56,238 nt of DNA from an uncultured Eubacteriales bacterium (lineage in GTDB: Bacteria > Bacillota > Clostridia > Tissierellales > Peptoniphilaceae): positions 1-56,238 of the forward strand of contig UQFH01000010.1 in assembly GCA_900540185.1 (NCBI GenBank), read 5' to 3'. Made by a program: the position numbers and the translations under genes. Below the pieces are notes generated by a model. That model was given only the letters and a program-made list of their open reading frames with translations, ran no database searches and was not told the origin of the DNA. Shown here piece after piece: positions 16,803 to 24,941 of this stretch. The first letter of the stretch is position 1. Each line of letters starts with the position of its first letter.

Positions 16803-16842
16803 TTTTACGTAAATATATGTTATAATATATAGAGGTGATTTT

Positions 16843-17022
16843 GTGCGGGAATTTATTCCGAACATTATAAATTTGGGTCTTGCGTTTTTGTTTGTCGATT
16901 TGAAACAGCGGGGCGAGATTTCGACGGCGACGATGATAGGGCTTATAGTTTTGAGTTTCATTGTCGTGAACGGTTTATATTTTTATTTAAAGAAATATTT
17001 CGTTTCGAAAAGAGTACGCTAG
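16843..17022 (+). CDS. N-terminal membrane half of an amber-interrupted TPR protein
   Basis: Starts with GTG at 16843 behind AGAGGTGAT and a TATAAT box at 16821. It encodes 59 residues with two hydrophobic helices (about 5-20 and 30-48: ATMIGLIVLSFIVVNGLYFY), then the basic stretch LKKYFVSKRVR and a TAG. The frame continues without another stop into the TPR-like sequence at 17044-17496, and the junction would read naturally through (…SKRVR-stop-LKKFGYLLDENP…). I interpret the two parts as one membrane-anchored gene split by a nonsense codon; alternatively this is a separate small membrane protein. Confidence 0.6.
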   Translation: MREFIPNIINLGLAFLFVDLKQRGEISTATMIGLIVLSFIVVNGLYFYLKKYFVSKRVR

Positions 17023-17043
17023 CTTAAAAAGTTCGGATATCTT

Positions 17044-17496
17044 TTGGATGAAAATCCGGTGGAGTATTTGAAGAAGGTTGACGAGAGTCTTTCGGGGGCG
17101 AAAGAATACGAACTCGATTTTCTAACTCTTCACAAGGCGAATGTGCTCCACAAAATAAACAGGGACGAAGAAGCAATTGAAACTCTTCAGTCGCACATGC
17201 CGCTTTTTCTTGATGACAACAACAAGGCGATTTATTTTAACAATCTTGTCGGGCTTTATTTAAAGCAAAATGATTTTAAAAATGCGAAAAAGATTTTTGA
17301 GTCGAACAGAGAACTTTTGGAAAAACTTGAAATAAATCCTAGTTTCGGCTTTTCGATTCTTGTAAACAAGGCGTCGATTTTACTTAATCACGGCGACAAA
17401 AAAAGCGCCGAAAAAGCGATAGAAGAGGCGAGAAAAATTGCTCCGAGCGAAAAAGCGCAAAGAGAAATTGATGAGATGAAGAAAAAGTTTTTATAA
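17044..17496 (+). CDS. TPR-like helical repeat protein (C-terminal part of interrupted gene)
   Basis: The 150 residues form a tetratricopeptide-like solenoid: FLTLHKANVLHKINRDEEAI, NLVGLYLKQNDFKNAKKIFE and LVNKASILLNHGDKKSAEKA are three helix-turn-helix repeats with the usual A/L/Y spacing. The first possible start is a TTG at 17044 with no ribosome site, and the frame is open upstream as far as the TAG at 17020, which ends the membrane segment in the same frame. The repeat domain is therefore probably the cytoplasmic part of a ~217-residue membrane-anchored protein. TPR proteins mediate protein contacts; the partner is unknown. A secreted glycosidase gene follows after 22 bases. Confidence 0.7.
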   Translation: MDENPVEYLKKVDESLSGAKEYELDFLTLHKANVLHKINRDEEAIETLQSHMPLFLDDNNKAIYFNNLVGLYLKQNDFKNAKKIFESNRELLEKLEINPSFGFSILVNKASILLNHGDKKSAEKAIEEARKIAPSEKAQREIDEMKKKFL

Positions 17497-17518
17497 AAAT
17501 ATTTTTTGGAGGGTCAAT

Positions 17519-18634
17519 ATGAAAAAATGTAGATTATTAATGGCGATTCTTATTACTATGTTATTTACAGTCACGGCAGAGGCAAAAGTTGCTGTGAAAA
17601 ATGTAAATATCGGCGGCAGAAATGCAAATGTTGTCACTATTGATTTGGACAATGAGGTGAAACTCAGGGTCGCAAAGCCGAACAACAAGCAAGTGGGAAC
17701 CATGAATTTCAAAACATTCATCAACAACTTCGGCGCCAAGGCTGCGATTAACGGTAACTATTTCGAAGCTTACAAGGGCGGCAAATTTCCATACGGCACC
17801 CAAATGAAAAACGGGCAAATGATAAATATGGAAGGGAAAAATGCGAATTTGATTGTGTTTGACGACAACAAGGCGAAAATTGTGAATGGCACTTTTAAAT
17901 ATTTGGGCTATCTCGACGGCAAGAAAAAGAATGAGTGGAACAACGACACAAACGGAATGGACTTCAACGTTTTCAGTGTTTGGTATGTAAATGTCGCTCC
18001 AAACGACACGAGCGGAGTTTATATTTTCAATCAATTCAGAAATGTACCGACAAATTTAAACGGCGGTTTTGTGGTAACCGTAAAGGACAACGTGGTTCAA
18101 AAAGTTGCGCCGGGAAACGGCAAAGCTGAAATTCCAAAGGACGGCTATCTCATCTACTACGGCAAGGACGCTGCGGATGAAAACTATGTTAAGGTGCGTT
18201 TTAAACCGGGAAGAAAAGTCGAACTTGAACTTATACTCACAAAGGACACGGCTGATGGAACGATTGAAACAAAAACATTTAAATACGGCGAAGAAGAAAT
18301 TCCTTTCTCGAAAGTGACGGATATTATGTCGGCGGCTCCGATGCTCATTGAAAACGGAAAATCCGTTTGGGAAAAATCGGTCAAGGGGATGGAAGCGAAG
18401 ATGACACAAGGTGCGGGCGCAAGAAGCCTCATCGGAATTAACAAAAACAACCAACTTGTGCTTGTCACAACTTCGGGCACGATGGCACAATGCGCAAATA
18501 TTATGGCGAGCCTCGGATGCACGGATGCGTTCAATCTTGACGGCGGCGCTTCGAGTGCGCTTTATGCGAACGGAAAATATTTGAGAAATGCGGGAAGGCA
18601 ATTGAACACAGTTTTGTTGATACAACAAAAATAA
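17519..18634 (+). CDS. Secreted phosphodiester glycosidase (NAGPA-domain) protein
   Basis: A 371-residue exported protein. The signal peptide (MKKCRLLMAILITMLFTVTA, cleavage near AEA) is followed by a DUF2233/NAGPA fold, as in the human uncovering enzyme that removes GlcNAc from a phosphodiester-linked glycan. Key segments are AAINGNYFEAYKGGKFPYGT near residue 75, RSLIGINKNNQLVLVTTSG and the family hallmark FNLDGGASSALYANGK near the C-terminus. Bacterial members are thought to trim cell-wall or exopolysaccharide phosphodiesters, but substrates are mostly unknown. TGGAGG precedes the ATG. It closes the transcription unit that starts at 16843 and is followed by a strong terminator. Confidence 0.88.
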   Translation: MKKCRLLMAILITMLFTVTAEAKVAVKNVNIGGRNANVVTIDLDNEVKLRVAKPNNKQVGTMNFKTFINNFGAKAAINGNYFEAYKGGKFPYGTQMKNGQMINMEGKNANLIVFDDNKAKIVNGTFKYLGYLDGKKKNEWNNDTNGMDFNVFSVWYVNVAPNDTSGVYIFNQFRNVPTNLNGGFVVTVKDNVVQKVAPGNGKAEIPKDGYLIYYGKDAADENYVKVRFKPGRKVELELILTKDTADGTIETKTFKYGEEEIPFSKVTDIMSAAPMLIENGKSVWEKSVKGMEAKMTQGAGARSLIGINKNNQLVLVTTSGTMAQCANIMASLGCTDAFNLDGGASSALYANGKYLRNAGRQLNTVLLIQQK

Positions 18635-18638
18635 AAAG

Positions 18639-18664
18639 AAGTGGTTTTGTAACCACTTTTTTTA
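18639..18664 (+). terminator. Terminator of the glycosidase gene
   Basis: AAGTGGTT/AACCACTT perfect stem followed by a T-run. Confidence 0.92.
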
Positions 18665-18712
18665 TTGTATAAAAAACACGGGTGTGGTAAAATTATATGA
18701 GAGGTGATATGC

Positions 18713-20206
18713 ATGGAGATTGGATTTTCTAACGAAAAATACATCAATGAACAAACGGATTTTATTTTGAAGAGAGTTTCGAAATTCCAAAAGCTTTATT
18801 TGGAATTCGGCGGAAAACTTTTCGGCGACAAACATGCGGCGAGGGTTCTTCCGGGTTACGATGAGGACATAAAGACGACATTGCTCGAAAAAATGAAAGA
18901 CGAAATGGAAGTTATTGTAACAATCCATGCGCAAGATATTATTTCGAACAAATTGAACAACAATACCGGTTTGACCTATGAAAAAGAGTGCATAAGACTC
19001 ATCGAAAGGCTCAAAAAAAGAGGTATAAAAATAAATTCGGTGGTCATCAACAGATACAAAAAAGATGAAAACGTCGACAGATTTGCGGCACTTCTTAAAG
19101 GAAGCAATATGCCGGTTTACCTTCACGAAAGAACGGAAGGCTTCCCGAGCGACGTTGACAAAATTCTTTCTGAAGACGGATTCGGAAAACATCCCTATGT
19201 CGAAACGACGAGAAAAATTATTGTCGTGACGGGGCCGGGGCCGGGAAGCGGAAAAATGACCACTTGTCTCAGCCAACTTTATCATGAATATAAGCGTGGC
19301 GTGAAGGCGGGATATGCGAAGTTTGAAACATTCCCGGTGTGGAATCTTCCTTTGAAACACGAACTCAATCTTGCTTATGAAGCTGCGACTGCAGATTTGA
19401 GCGATGTCAACCAAATCGACCCGTTCCATTTGGAAAACTACGGTGAAGTTTCGGTAAACTACAACAGAGACATCGAAGCATTTCCGATTTTGAAAAAGAT
19501 TTTGGACCGCATAATGGGCGAAGAATTTTACAAATCGCCGACCGACATGGGCGTGAACCGAATAAAATCCGGAATAATTGACGAAGAAGTCGTGAAAGAA
19601 GCGTCGAGACAGGAAATCGTTCGAAGATATTTAAAGGCACTTTTTGTCTTTAAAGTTACACATCAAAATGAGTCGGAAATGCAAAGGATAAAAAGGCTCA
19701 TGGAAGAGTTGAACCTTAAAGTTGAGGACAGAAAATCGCTCGTAGTTGCGAGAGAAAAGAAGGAAAAACTCATGAGTGAGTCGGACTTCAGCGGAAATGT
19801 CACAGCGATTGAAACGGAAGACGGCACGATCATCACGGGAAAAGACAGCGAACTTATGGATTCGGCGGCCGCTGCAGTTCTCAATGCGCTGAAACATATT
19901 TCAAATATTCCGGACGATCTTCATCTCATAGACAAGGCGATTTTGGAGCCGATAAAAGAAGTGAAGGGCATTATCGAAAAGAAAAACAGCCCGGTTCTCA
20001 ATGTTGAAGAAGTTTTGATTTGCCTTGCAACGTCGAAAATGTTTAACCCGAGCGCAAGAATATGTATTGAAAACCTTGCGAAACTTCGCGGACTTCGCGG
20101 GCACTCGACCGGAATGCTCAACATCACGGACATCGAAATCTTTAGAAAACTTGACATCGATCTCACAAGCGACTACAAAGACAGAGGCGAAATTATAAAA
20201 CTGTAA
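18713..20206 (+). CDS. DUF1846 family protein
   Basis: A 497-residue cytoplasmic protein of the DUF1846 family, widespread in Firmicutes. Family signs are GFSNEKYINEQTDFILKRVS at the start, HAARVLPGYDEDIK, the nucleotide-binding-like GPGPGSGKMTTCLSQLYHEY near residue 175 and NDPFHLE-like IDPFHLENYG. Structures of this family show a Rossmann-type N-terminal part; the reaction is not established. I start at the ATG 18713, which follows GAGAGGTGAT; an upstream GTG at 18704 overlaps that site. No terminator is seen before the tRNA 115 bases downstream. Confidence 0.9.
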   Translation: MEIGFSNEKYINEQTDFILKRVSKFQKLYLEFGGKLFGDKHAARVLPGYDEDIKTTLLEKMKDEMEVIVTIHAQDIISNKLNNNTGLTYEKECIRLIERLKKRGIKINSVVINRYKKDENVDRFAALLKGSNMPVYLHERTEGFPSDVDKILSEDGFGKHPYVETTRKIIVVTGPGPGSGKMTTCLSQLYHEYKRGVKAGYAKFETFPVWNLPLKHELNLAYEAATADLSDVNQIDPFHLENYGEVSVNYNRDIEAFPILKKILDRIMGEEFYKSPTDMGVNRIKSGIIDEEVVKEASRQEIVRRYLKALFVFKVTHQNESEMQRIKRLMEELNLKVEDRKSLVVAREKKEKLMSESDFSGNVTAIETEDGTIITGKDSELMDSAAAAVLNALKHISNIPDDLHLIDKAILEPIKEVKGIIEKKNSPVLNVEEVLICLATSKMFNPSARICIENLAKLRGLRGHSTGMLNITDIEIFRKLDIDLTSDYKDRGEIIKL

Positions 20207-20320
20207 AGATTTGATTATTTATGAAAAATGCGGTACAATTTGTTGTATATTGTACCGCAGACCATTTTGGTTGATAGGCGATGGAATTTTGAAAGAAATT
20301 TCATTGTTTGTATGGAATAT

Positions 20321-20405
20321 GCAGATATGGCGAAATTGGCAGACGCGCACGGTTCAGGTCCGTGTGTCTCACGACATGCGAGTTCGAGTCTCGCTATCTG
20401 CACCA
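20321..20405 (+). tRNA. trnL-CAG: tRNA-Leu (anticodon CAG)
   Basis: The 7-bp acceptor stem GCAGATA/TATCTGC is perfect, with discriminator A and encoded CCA at 20403-20405. The D-loop contains the typical ATTGGCAGACGCG of leucine tRNAs. The anticodon arm CACGG-TTCAGGT-CCGTG places CAG at the anticodon. A short variable arm (TGTCTCACGACA) and GAGTTCGAGTCTC T-arm follow. The 3' half and the terminator are duplicated at 22971-23053, marking this as an integration target. Confidence 0.97.
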
Positions 20406-20440
20406 AGTAAAGCTACGAATGAAAAATTCGTGGCTTTTTA
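20358..20440 (+). repeat. att-like direct repeat, left copy (tRNA-Leu 3' end plus terminator)
   Basis: From GTCCG in the anticodon arm through the T-arm, acceptor strand, CCA and terminator, the sequence is repeated at 22971-23053 with only one inserted T near the start and a 2-base difference in the terminator loop. Over 60 bases in the middle are identical. Duplication of a tRNA 3' end is the hallmark of site-specific integration. Confidence 0.88.
20409..20439 (+). terminator. Terminator behind tRNA-Leu, inside the att-like repeat
   Basis: AAAGCTACGAAT/ATTCGTGGCTTT stem followed by Ts. The second copy near 23026-23052 keeps a slightly shorter stem (ACGA/TCGT core), so both att copies end in a working terminator. 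Confidence 0.9.
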
Positions 20441-20885
20441 ATTTGGCAAAGTTTGAACGAGCAGTTCCGACCGTACCGAAAAGACACAGTAATCGTTTTG
20501 GCTTATATTGTATGACGGGCATGTTCTAATGCTGGAAAGTAATTTTTTGAATGATAAAGATTTAATGGTTTAATGGTTACCCCTAATCTAGATTATGGAA
20601 TGAGGAAGAGATTTGATAGAATATATATAATTTAAAAACGAAATGTTATGGTATGATAATATTCAAAAACATGACGATATGAACTTCACAAAACAGCAGA
20701 AAAATATATTTTTAAACGCACATATAAACACACTTGCAATTATTAATTCATTGTGTTATAATATTATCAACAAGAGATTTAAAGATTTAACTAGCGAAAG
20801 TGTATGATGTAGCATTAAAAATCTCATGTTTAAGGTTTATGGATTACCTTTAATAATCTAAATATGTTATATAAGGAGAAAAAGC
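20441..20885. other. AT-rich gap at the start of the inserted element, no gene seen
   Basis: Short open stretches run on from the tRNA region but lack starts and ribosome sites. No integrase gene is present. The end of the gap holds the AAGGAGAAAAAG ribosome site of the amidase gene. Confidence 0.5.
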
Positions 20886-21998
20886 ATGAAAAGAATATTT
20901 ATTCTATTACTAGCATTAGTTTTATCTGTGCAGGTTATTACAGCAACAAAAAATCAGGAAGAATTTAATTTAAATTATGATCAGCAAAAGGAGATTGTTC
21001 ATTTTGTAGAAAATCAAATAATTGAAAGCTATTCCAATTATTACACTATTCCAACAATAAATGTTGAAATTGAGTCGGTTAATGTAAGGGATAATCAATT
21101 AATAATTGATTTGAAAGCTAATATAACAAAAGTTTTAAAAGTGAATTCGGCATTAGAACTTCCTTATGTGAAAGGTATGCTTGAAGAAATTTCTAGCATT
21201 AGAGATAAATATGATTTTGATAGAGCAAAAAGGTATGCTGAAAATCTTATAAAAGATTTAAATTATAATTATATCGGAGTAGAGCAAAATGAAAATGCGG
21301 ATTTTCAAATGCAGATTCCAATTATTGCTGAACGTTCTAACTTGTATAATACTAGGTGTAATTTACTTTTTAAGGATGAGAACAATGATACTCTTACCAT
21401 GGAAGAGTTTGCACCTCTTTCAGAAGAAATGCTAGAGAAGGATGGTAAAAGGTATATTAATAATATTATTGAACATCAGAAATATTCTATCAGGTCATCA
21501 AGCCCTGGAAATTACGACAGAATAATAGCGCGTGATTATGTAAGAAAATGGTCAGATGCTTGTGGAGATTGTCACTGTTCTGATTGTGATCCATCAAAAT
21601 TAGTATATAATCCATCTTATGCAAATTACCACAATAATGACTGTGCAAATTTTGTCTCACAAGCAATACATGAGGCAGGGGTCCCTACTGATGATAAATG
21701 GAGACCAGGTAATCGTTGTTGGTACAATACTGGACATGAAGGAGATGGATTGATTGATTACATGGTGGAAGAGGGGCTATTTTTCGAAACAAATGATAGA
21801 TATAAGGCTTTTGCTGGAAGCATAATTAAATGGACAGAAGTTTCACATGTGGGCATGGTAGATCAAAATGATACTGTTACAATGACATTTTGTGCACATA
21901 CTGACGATAGAAATAGTTGTGCATTTAGAAATATAAGAGGCTTGACATTTTTTGTGCCGGTATGGGATTCTTACTCTAATCAATGGACACCACAGTAG
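20886..21998 (+). CDS. Secreted protein with C-terminal amidase-like (Amidase_6) domain
   Basis: A 370-residue exported protein. The signal peptide spans about residues 1-20 (MKRIFILLLALVLSVQVITA). An N-terminal 170-residue region of mixed strands has no recognisable motif. From about residue 215 the sequence matches the putative amidase domain (PF12671 type): IIARDYVRKWSDA, then NYHNNDCANFVSQAIHEAGV with the likely catalytic Cys253, then SHVGMVDQNDTVTMTF supplying the His. Such domains are papain/CHAP-like and probably cut peptide or amide bonds in the wall or in secreted substrates. Six cysteines cluster in CGDCHCSDCD, unusual for the family. It lies between the two att-like repeats with AT-rich codon use, so it is cargo of a mobile element. 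Confidence 0.82.
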   Translation: MKRIFILLLALVLSVQVITATKNQEEFNLNYDQQKEIVHFVENQIIESYSNYYTIPTINVEIESVNVRDNQLIIDLKANITKVLKVNSALELPYVKGMLEEISSIRDKYDFDRAKRYAENLIKDLNYNYIGVEQNENADFQMQIPIIAERSNLYNTRCNLLFKDENNDTLTMEEFAPLSEEMLEKDGKRYINNIIEHQKYSIRSSSPGNYDRIIARDYVRKWSDACGDCHCSDCDPSKLVYNPSYANYHNNDCANFVSQAIHEAGVPTDDKWRPGNRCWYNTGHEGDGLIDYMVEEGLFFETNDRYKAFAGSIIKWTEVSHVGMVDQNDTVTMTFCAHTDDRNSCAFRNIRGLTFFVPVWDSYSNQWTPQ

Positions 21999-22046
21999 TA
22001 AATAATCAATTTGCAAAAATTATTATATATAAAGGCAATAAACTAA

Positions 22047-22685
22047 ATGAAAATAAGATTTGAATTAATTGCATTTCTTATATTTCTTTCATTCTTTTCT
22101 GCTTGTGCAGATAAGAATGTGCAAGTAGAAAAAAAAGAAATGGAGAATGCACGAAATGAAGTTGGGATAGAAAAGCAAGTAGAAATAGAAAACCTAAAAA
22201 AACAAATAGAAAGTCAACAAGGGGAAATTGATGAATTAAAAAAAGAGTTAGAGAGAGAAAAAAAAGGACGAGAAAGAATTGTTGAAAAATTTGATAAGAT
22301 CTTTTACAATTTATATAAATCTAACAAGTTGATTTATCATAATGATGATTATGGATTTAGTATAGAAATTCCTGAGAAAAAATTAAATATTAAATTTAAT
22401 AATGTTATACAAGATAAGACAGAAGAAAATATAGAAATCTTGAACTTTCAATTCTCTACAAAAGATGAAAATGATATGGAAGTTGCAGGAACCTTGTTTG
22501 AAATAATTGTGTGTAAGAATAATGCAACTTATCCTGGAGTGGAATTTTTAGGCAAGCGGGGAGATATTGCATTTTATTTTAGAGATTCTTCTTATGATAC
22601 AGAATCCTCTGCGATTAAAGCACTTATCGAAGAATTAAAACCTATGTTGGAAGAGATAAAAGTATCTTTTAGATTTGATGAATAA
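22047..22685 (+). CDS. Coiled-coil lipoprotein, unknown function
   Basis: A 212-residue surface lipoprotein. The N-terminus is a signal peptide with lipobox FSAC (Cys20). Residues about 25-80 are a strongly charged coiled coil (VEIENLKKQIESQQGEIDEL and following heptads), then a globular C-terminal half of mixed strands starting NDDYGFSIEIPEKKLNIKF. I do not recognise this second domain. It follows the amidase gene by 48 bases, within the same att-bounded element, and may be co-transcribed. The ribosome site is weak. Confidence 0.7.
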   Translation: MKIRFELIAFLIFLSFFSACADKNVQVEKKEMENARNEVGIEKQVEIENLKKQIESQQGEIDELKKELEREKKGRERIVEKFDKIFYNLYKSNKLIYHNDDYGFSIEIPEKKLNIKFNNVIQDKTEENIEILNFQFSTKDENDMEVAGTLFEIIVCKNNATYPGVEFLGKRGDIAFYFRDSSYDTESSAIKALIEELKPMLEEIKVSFRFDE

Positions 22686-22739
22686 AATATATGCAAAATA
22701 TATCTATAAGAAGTGAAGCAATGTTATCGTGAAAAAAAT

Positions 22740-22970
22740 ACACTACGAATGCTCATGCCCACAAGGGGCAATCCCATTCGCCGTATGTCTGGGATTTTCC
22801 TCAGATTGTTGTCCTCAATCGTTTGTCACTACGTTCAAACGATTGAACAACAAGTTGCGTGAGTCGCTGCATACCAATCGAGCATCGTTTGCAATCGCTC
22901 TTGGGAAATCAGTTGCAGCTGACCTACTAAGATGTGCCGACAAGTCGGCTCATCAAGTTAGGTCAAGCAC
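22740..22970. other. Cluster of stem-loops next to the right att-like repeat
   Basis: Three inverted repeats lie close together: CAATCGTTTG/CAAACGATTG at about 22817-22847; a long imperfect stem from TGACCTA to TAGGTCA at about 22919-22965 with GCCGA/TCGGC at its core; and GGGCAATCCCATTCGCCG with nearby partial complements. Base composition is more GC-rich than the flanks. No convincing coding frame is seen. Such clusters near element ends often serve recombination, but that is inference. Confidence 0.4.
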
Positions 22971-23053
22971 GTCCGTTGTGTCTCACGACATGCGAGTTCG
23001 AGTCTCGCTATCTGCACCAAGTAAAGCTACGAATGAAAAATCGTGGCTTTTTT
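22971..23053 (+). repeat. att-like direct repeat, right copy (tRNA-Leu 3' fragment)
   Basis: This copy lacks the 5' half of the tRNA (no acceptor 5' strand, no D-arm), so it is not a gene, but it keeps the T-arm, acceptor 3' strand, CCA and terminator nearly identical to 20358-20440. The 2.6 kb between the copies is therefore an integrated segment. Confidence 0.88.
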
Positions 23054-23599
23054 ATTTATCTAAAAGAGCTAGAGAGCCTAGGATATGAAAGCAAGTATGA
23101 AATCTTAAATGCAATGGACTTTGGGATACCTCAAAAAAGAGAAAGGATATTTGTTGTTTCATGTCTTGGAGCAAATAACTTTTCTTTTAATAAATTGGAG
23201 AGGAAAGAAACTAGACCACTAAGTGAATTTTTAGAAAAGGATGTAAGTGAACTTTATACAATGACCCAACCTTATATGCTGAAATTTTTAAATAAGGGCA
23301 TAGATAACAGTTTTAAAGGACGACTAAAAGTGATTAAAGATTTTTCTTATACTATTTCTACAAAACAGATTAGAGTACCTAATTTTGAAATAATAGATAT
23401 TGGAAATGGCCAATATTGGTATTTAACAGAAAGAGAATGTTTAAAACTAATGGGTTTTTATGATAGTGATATAGATAAATTAGAGAAAGTACATCCAAGA
23501 AGAAAAAATTGCACATCAAGTAAACTGTATAAGCGGGCAGACAATTCTATTGTGGTTGATATTTTAATGGCTACTATAAAAGATATTTTACTGCGTTAA
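23054..23599 (+). pseudogene. C-terminal fragment of a C5-cytosine DNA methyltransferase
   Basis: About 180 residues correspond to the C-terminal third of a type II cytosine-5 methyltransferase: the motif VIII region (AMDFGIPQKRERIFVVS), the target-recognition region, motif IX (LTERECLKLMGF) and motif X (RADNSIVVDILMATI). The AdoMet-binding motif I and the catalytic PC loop are missing. The homology begins within a few codons of the right att-like repeat, so the 5' two thirds were replaced when the element recombined at this site. The open frame extends backward through the tRNA fragment to 22934, but that part is not protein-like. Non-functional remnant of a restriction-modification or conjugative-element gene. 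Confidence 0.85.
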
Positions 23600-23733
23600 A
23601 AAAATGCAATTTATTTGTATTTATATTGACACTATTTTGTTACCAAATATGATTGTGTAGCGGGTATTAAAGCAATAAAGGAGAATGGAAATATGTTTGA
23701 CAATTTCCAAAGATATAAAAATGGTGATTAACT

Positions 23734-23761
23734 TAGGAATAAGGTTAGACACTTATTCCTA
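23734..23761 (+). terminator. 10-bp perfect inverted repeat after the methyltransferase remnant
   Basis: TAGGAATAAG/CTTATTCCTA with an 8-nt loop. There is no T-run, so termination is uncertain; it could be an operator or an mRNA hairpin ahead of the next genes. Confidence 0.4.
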
Positions 23762-23815
23762 GAAAGATGGTACAATATTTCATAAATCATCAATATGTCA
23801 TGAGAGGGGTTATTT

Positions 23816-24124
23816 ATGAATAATGAAAATAATGATATTAAAAATAAACTCGAAATAATGATAAATGTATTTTTCGAAACACTAACATTTATATTAACAT
23901 TATATTTGATATCATGCTTTTTAATATCATTTCAAAGTGAAATCATTAAAGTATTGTTTTCGTGTTTAAATATAAATATAATTATGAATTTCAAAGATAA
24001 CATTGAAAAGGAATTGAGCAAAAAAGAAGCATACATTCTTACGGCTGTGTCTTTCATAATATTAATATTTTTTGTTTATTCATTTGGATACTTTGAGGTT
24101 TCTACTAATTTCACAAAATTATAG
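23816..24124 (+). CDS. Small membrane protein, unknown function
   Basis: 102 residues with about three hydrophobic segments (residues 18-38, 45-58 and 75-95) and a charged N-terminus rich in Asn. No family recognised. GAGAGGGG lies 8 bases before the ATG. Ten bases separate its stop from the YiiX-like gene start, so it is probably the first gene of that operon (to 26494). Confidence 0.65.
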   Translation: MNNENNDIKNKLEIMINVFFETLTFILTLYLISCFLISFQSEIIKVLFSCLNINIIMNFKDNIEKELSKKEAYILTAVSFIILIFFVYSFGYFEVSTNFTKL

Positions 24125-24133
24125 GGAGGAAAT

Positions 24134-24856
24134 ATGAAAAATATAAATTACAGAATTTTAGCTATAGTATCTTCAATAGCTATATTGATAAATTTAATTG
24201 CACCAATTTCAGTGCATGCAAATTCAGAAAACACAATCTTCAAAGAAGCATATGAATTAGAATTACAACAAACTGGAATTACAGAAGATGAAATATTAGA
24301 AAATCAAAGAAGAGAATTGAGGGAAATGTGGAACGAATATTCTGTGGAGTTAGATAAAGTAGATAAGTTGCATTTATCAGAACACAATTATAAAAATATT
24401 TTGTTTGGACCTGACCCTGGGTTCACAGGAATAGGTTCAACGGGGGATATTTTGATTGCATTAGACTCTTTGACAGATCATGTGGGAATTGTTGTGGATA
24501 AATATACAGTTATAGAGGCACATCCAGATAATCCTAACGGTGGAGTAGATTACAGAGATAACAACTGGAAAACACGCTATAAAAGTATAAAAGGACTCTA
24601 TGTAAAAGGGGCAAACAACTTAGATTGTACAAATGCTGTTTATTATTGTGAAAAACAAATCGGAGAACCTTATAATATGTTGTCAGGTAGATGGTCAGAA
24701 GATGAATGGTATTGTAGTAAGTTGGTTTGGAGAGGCTGGTATGAACAAGGATATGATTTGGAAGGAAGAACATATGAACCTAGAGGAACTCATGTAACAC
24801 CGGGAGACATATTAGATTCTCCATTAACTGTAGTTTTCTATGATTATAACAATTAG
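24134..24856 (+). CDS. Secreted YiiX/YebB-like NlpC/P60-fold cysteine hydrolase
   Basis: A 240-residue exported protein. The signal peptide covers roughly residues 1-30 (cleavage near VHA-NSE). The catalytic domain, from about residue 95, fits the permuted NlpC/P60 family: GDILIALDSLTDHVGIVVD carries the catalytic His, VIEAHPDNPNGGVDYRD the following strand, and DEWYCSKLVWRGWYEQGYD the catalytic Cys. Relatives cleave amide or ester bonds in lipids or peptidoglycan fragments; the target is unknown. AGGGAGG precedes the ATG. It is AT-rich and lies in the acquired region beside another secreted cysteine hydrolase (20886-21998). Confidence 0.83.
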   Translation: MKNINYRILAIVSSIAILINLIAPISVHANSENTIFKEAYELELQQTGITEDEILENQRRELREMWNEYSVELDKVDKLHLSEHNYKNILFGPDPGFTGIGSTGDILIALDSLTDHVGIVVDKYTVIEAHPDNPNGGVDYRDNNWKTRYKSIKGLYVKGANNLDCTNAVYYCEKQIGEPYNMLSGRWSEDEWYCSKLVWRGWYEQGYDLEGRTYEPRGTHVTPGDILDSPLTVVFYDYNN

Positions 24857-24890
24857 GTAATAGAAGTTTAAATAATATTTAGGTGATGTT

Positions 24891-24921
24891 AAACGAGTGA
24901 TTTTAGGAAAATCACTCGTTT
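24891..24921 (+). terminator. Perfect 14-bp hairpin between the YiiX-like gene and the next ORF
   Basis: AAACGAGTGATTTT pairs fully with AAAATCACTCGTTT across a 3-nt loop. The tail is GTTTAAAC rather than a pure T-run, so it may act as a partial terminator or mRNA stabiliser. Confidence 0.6.
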
Positions 24922-24941
24922 AAACTAATGGTAATTTTAAA

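Noticed and set aside
22729..23088. 119-codon open frame across the stem-loop cluster and tRNA fragment
   Set aside because: It reads through inverted repeats and the tRNA 3' fragment; there is no ribosome site and its coding is explained by the att-like duplication.
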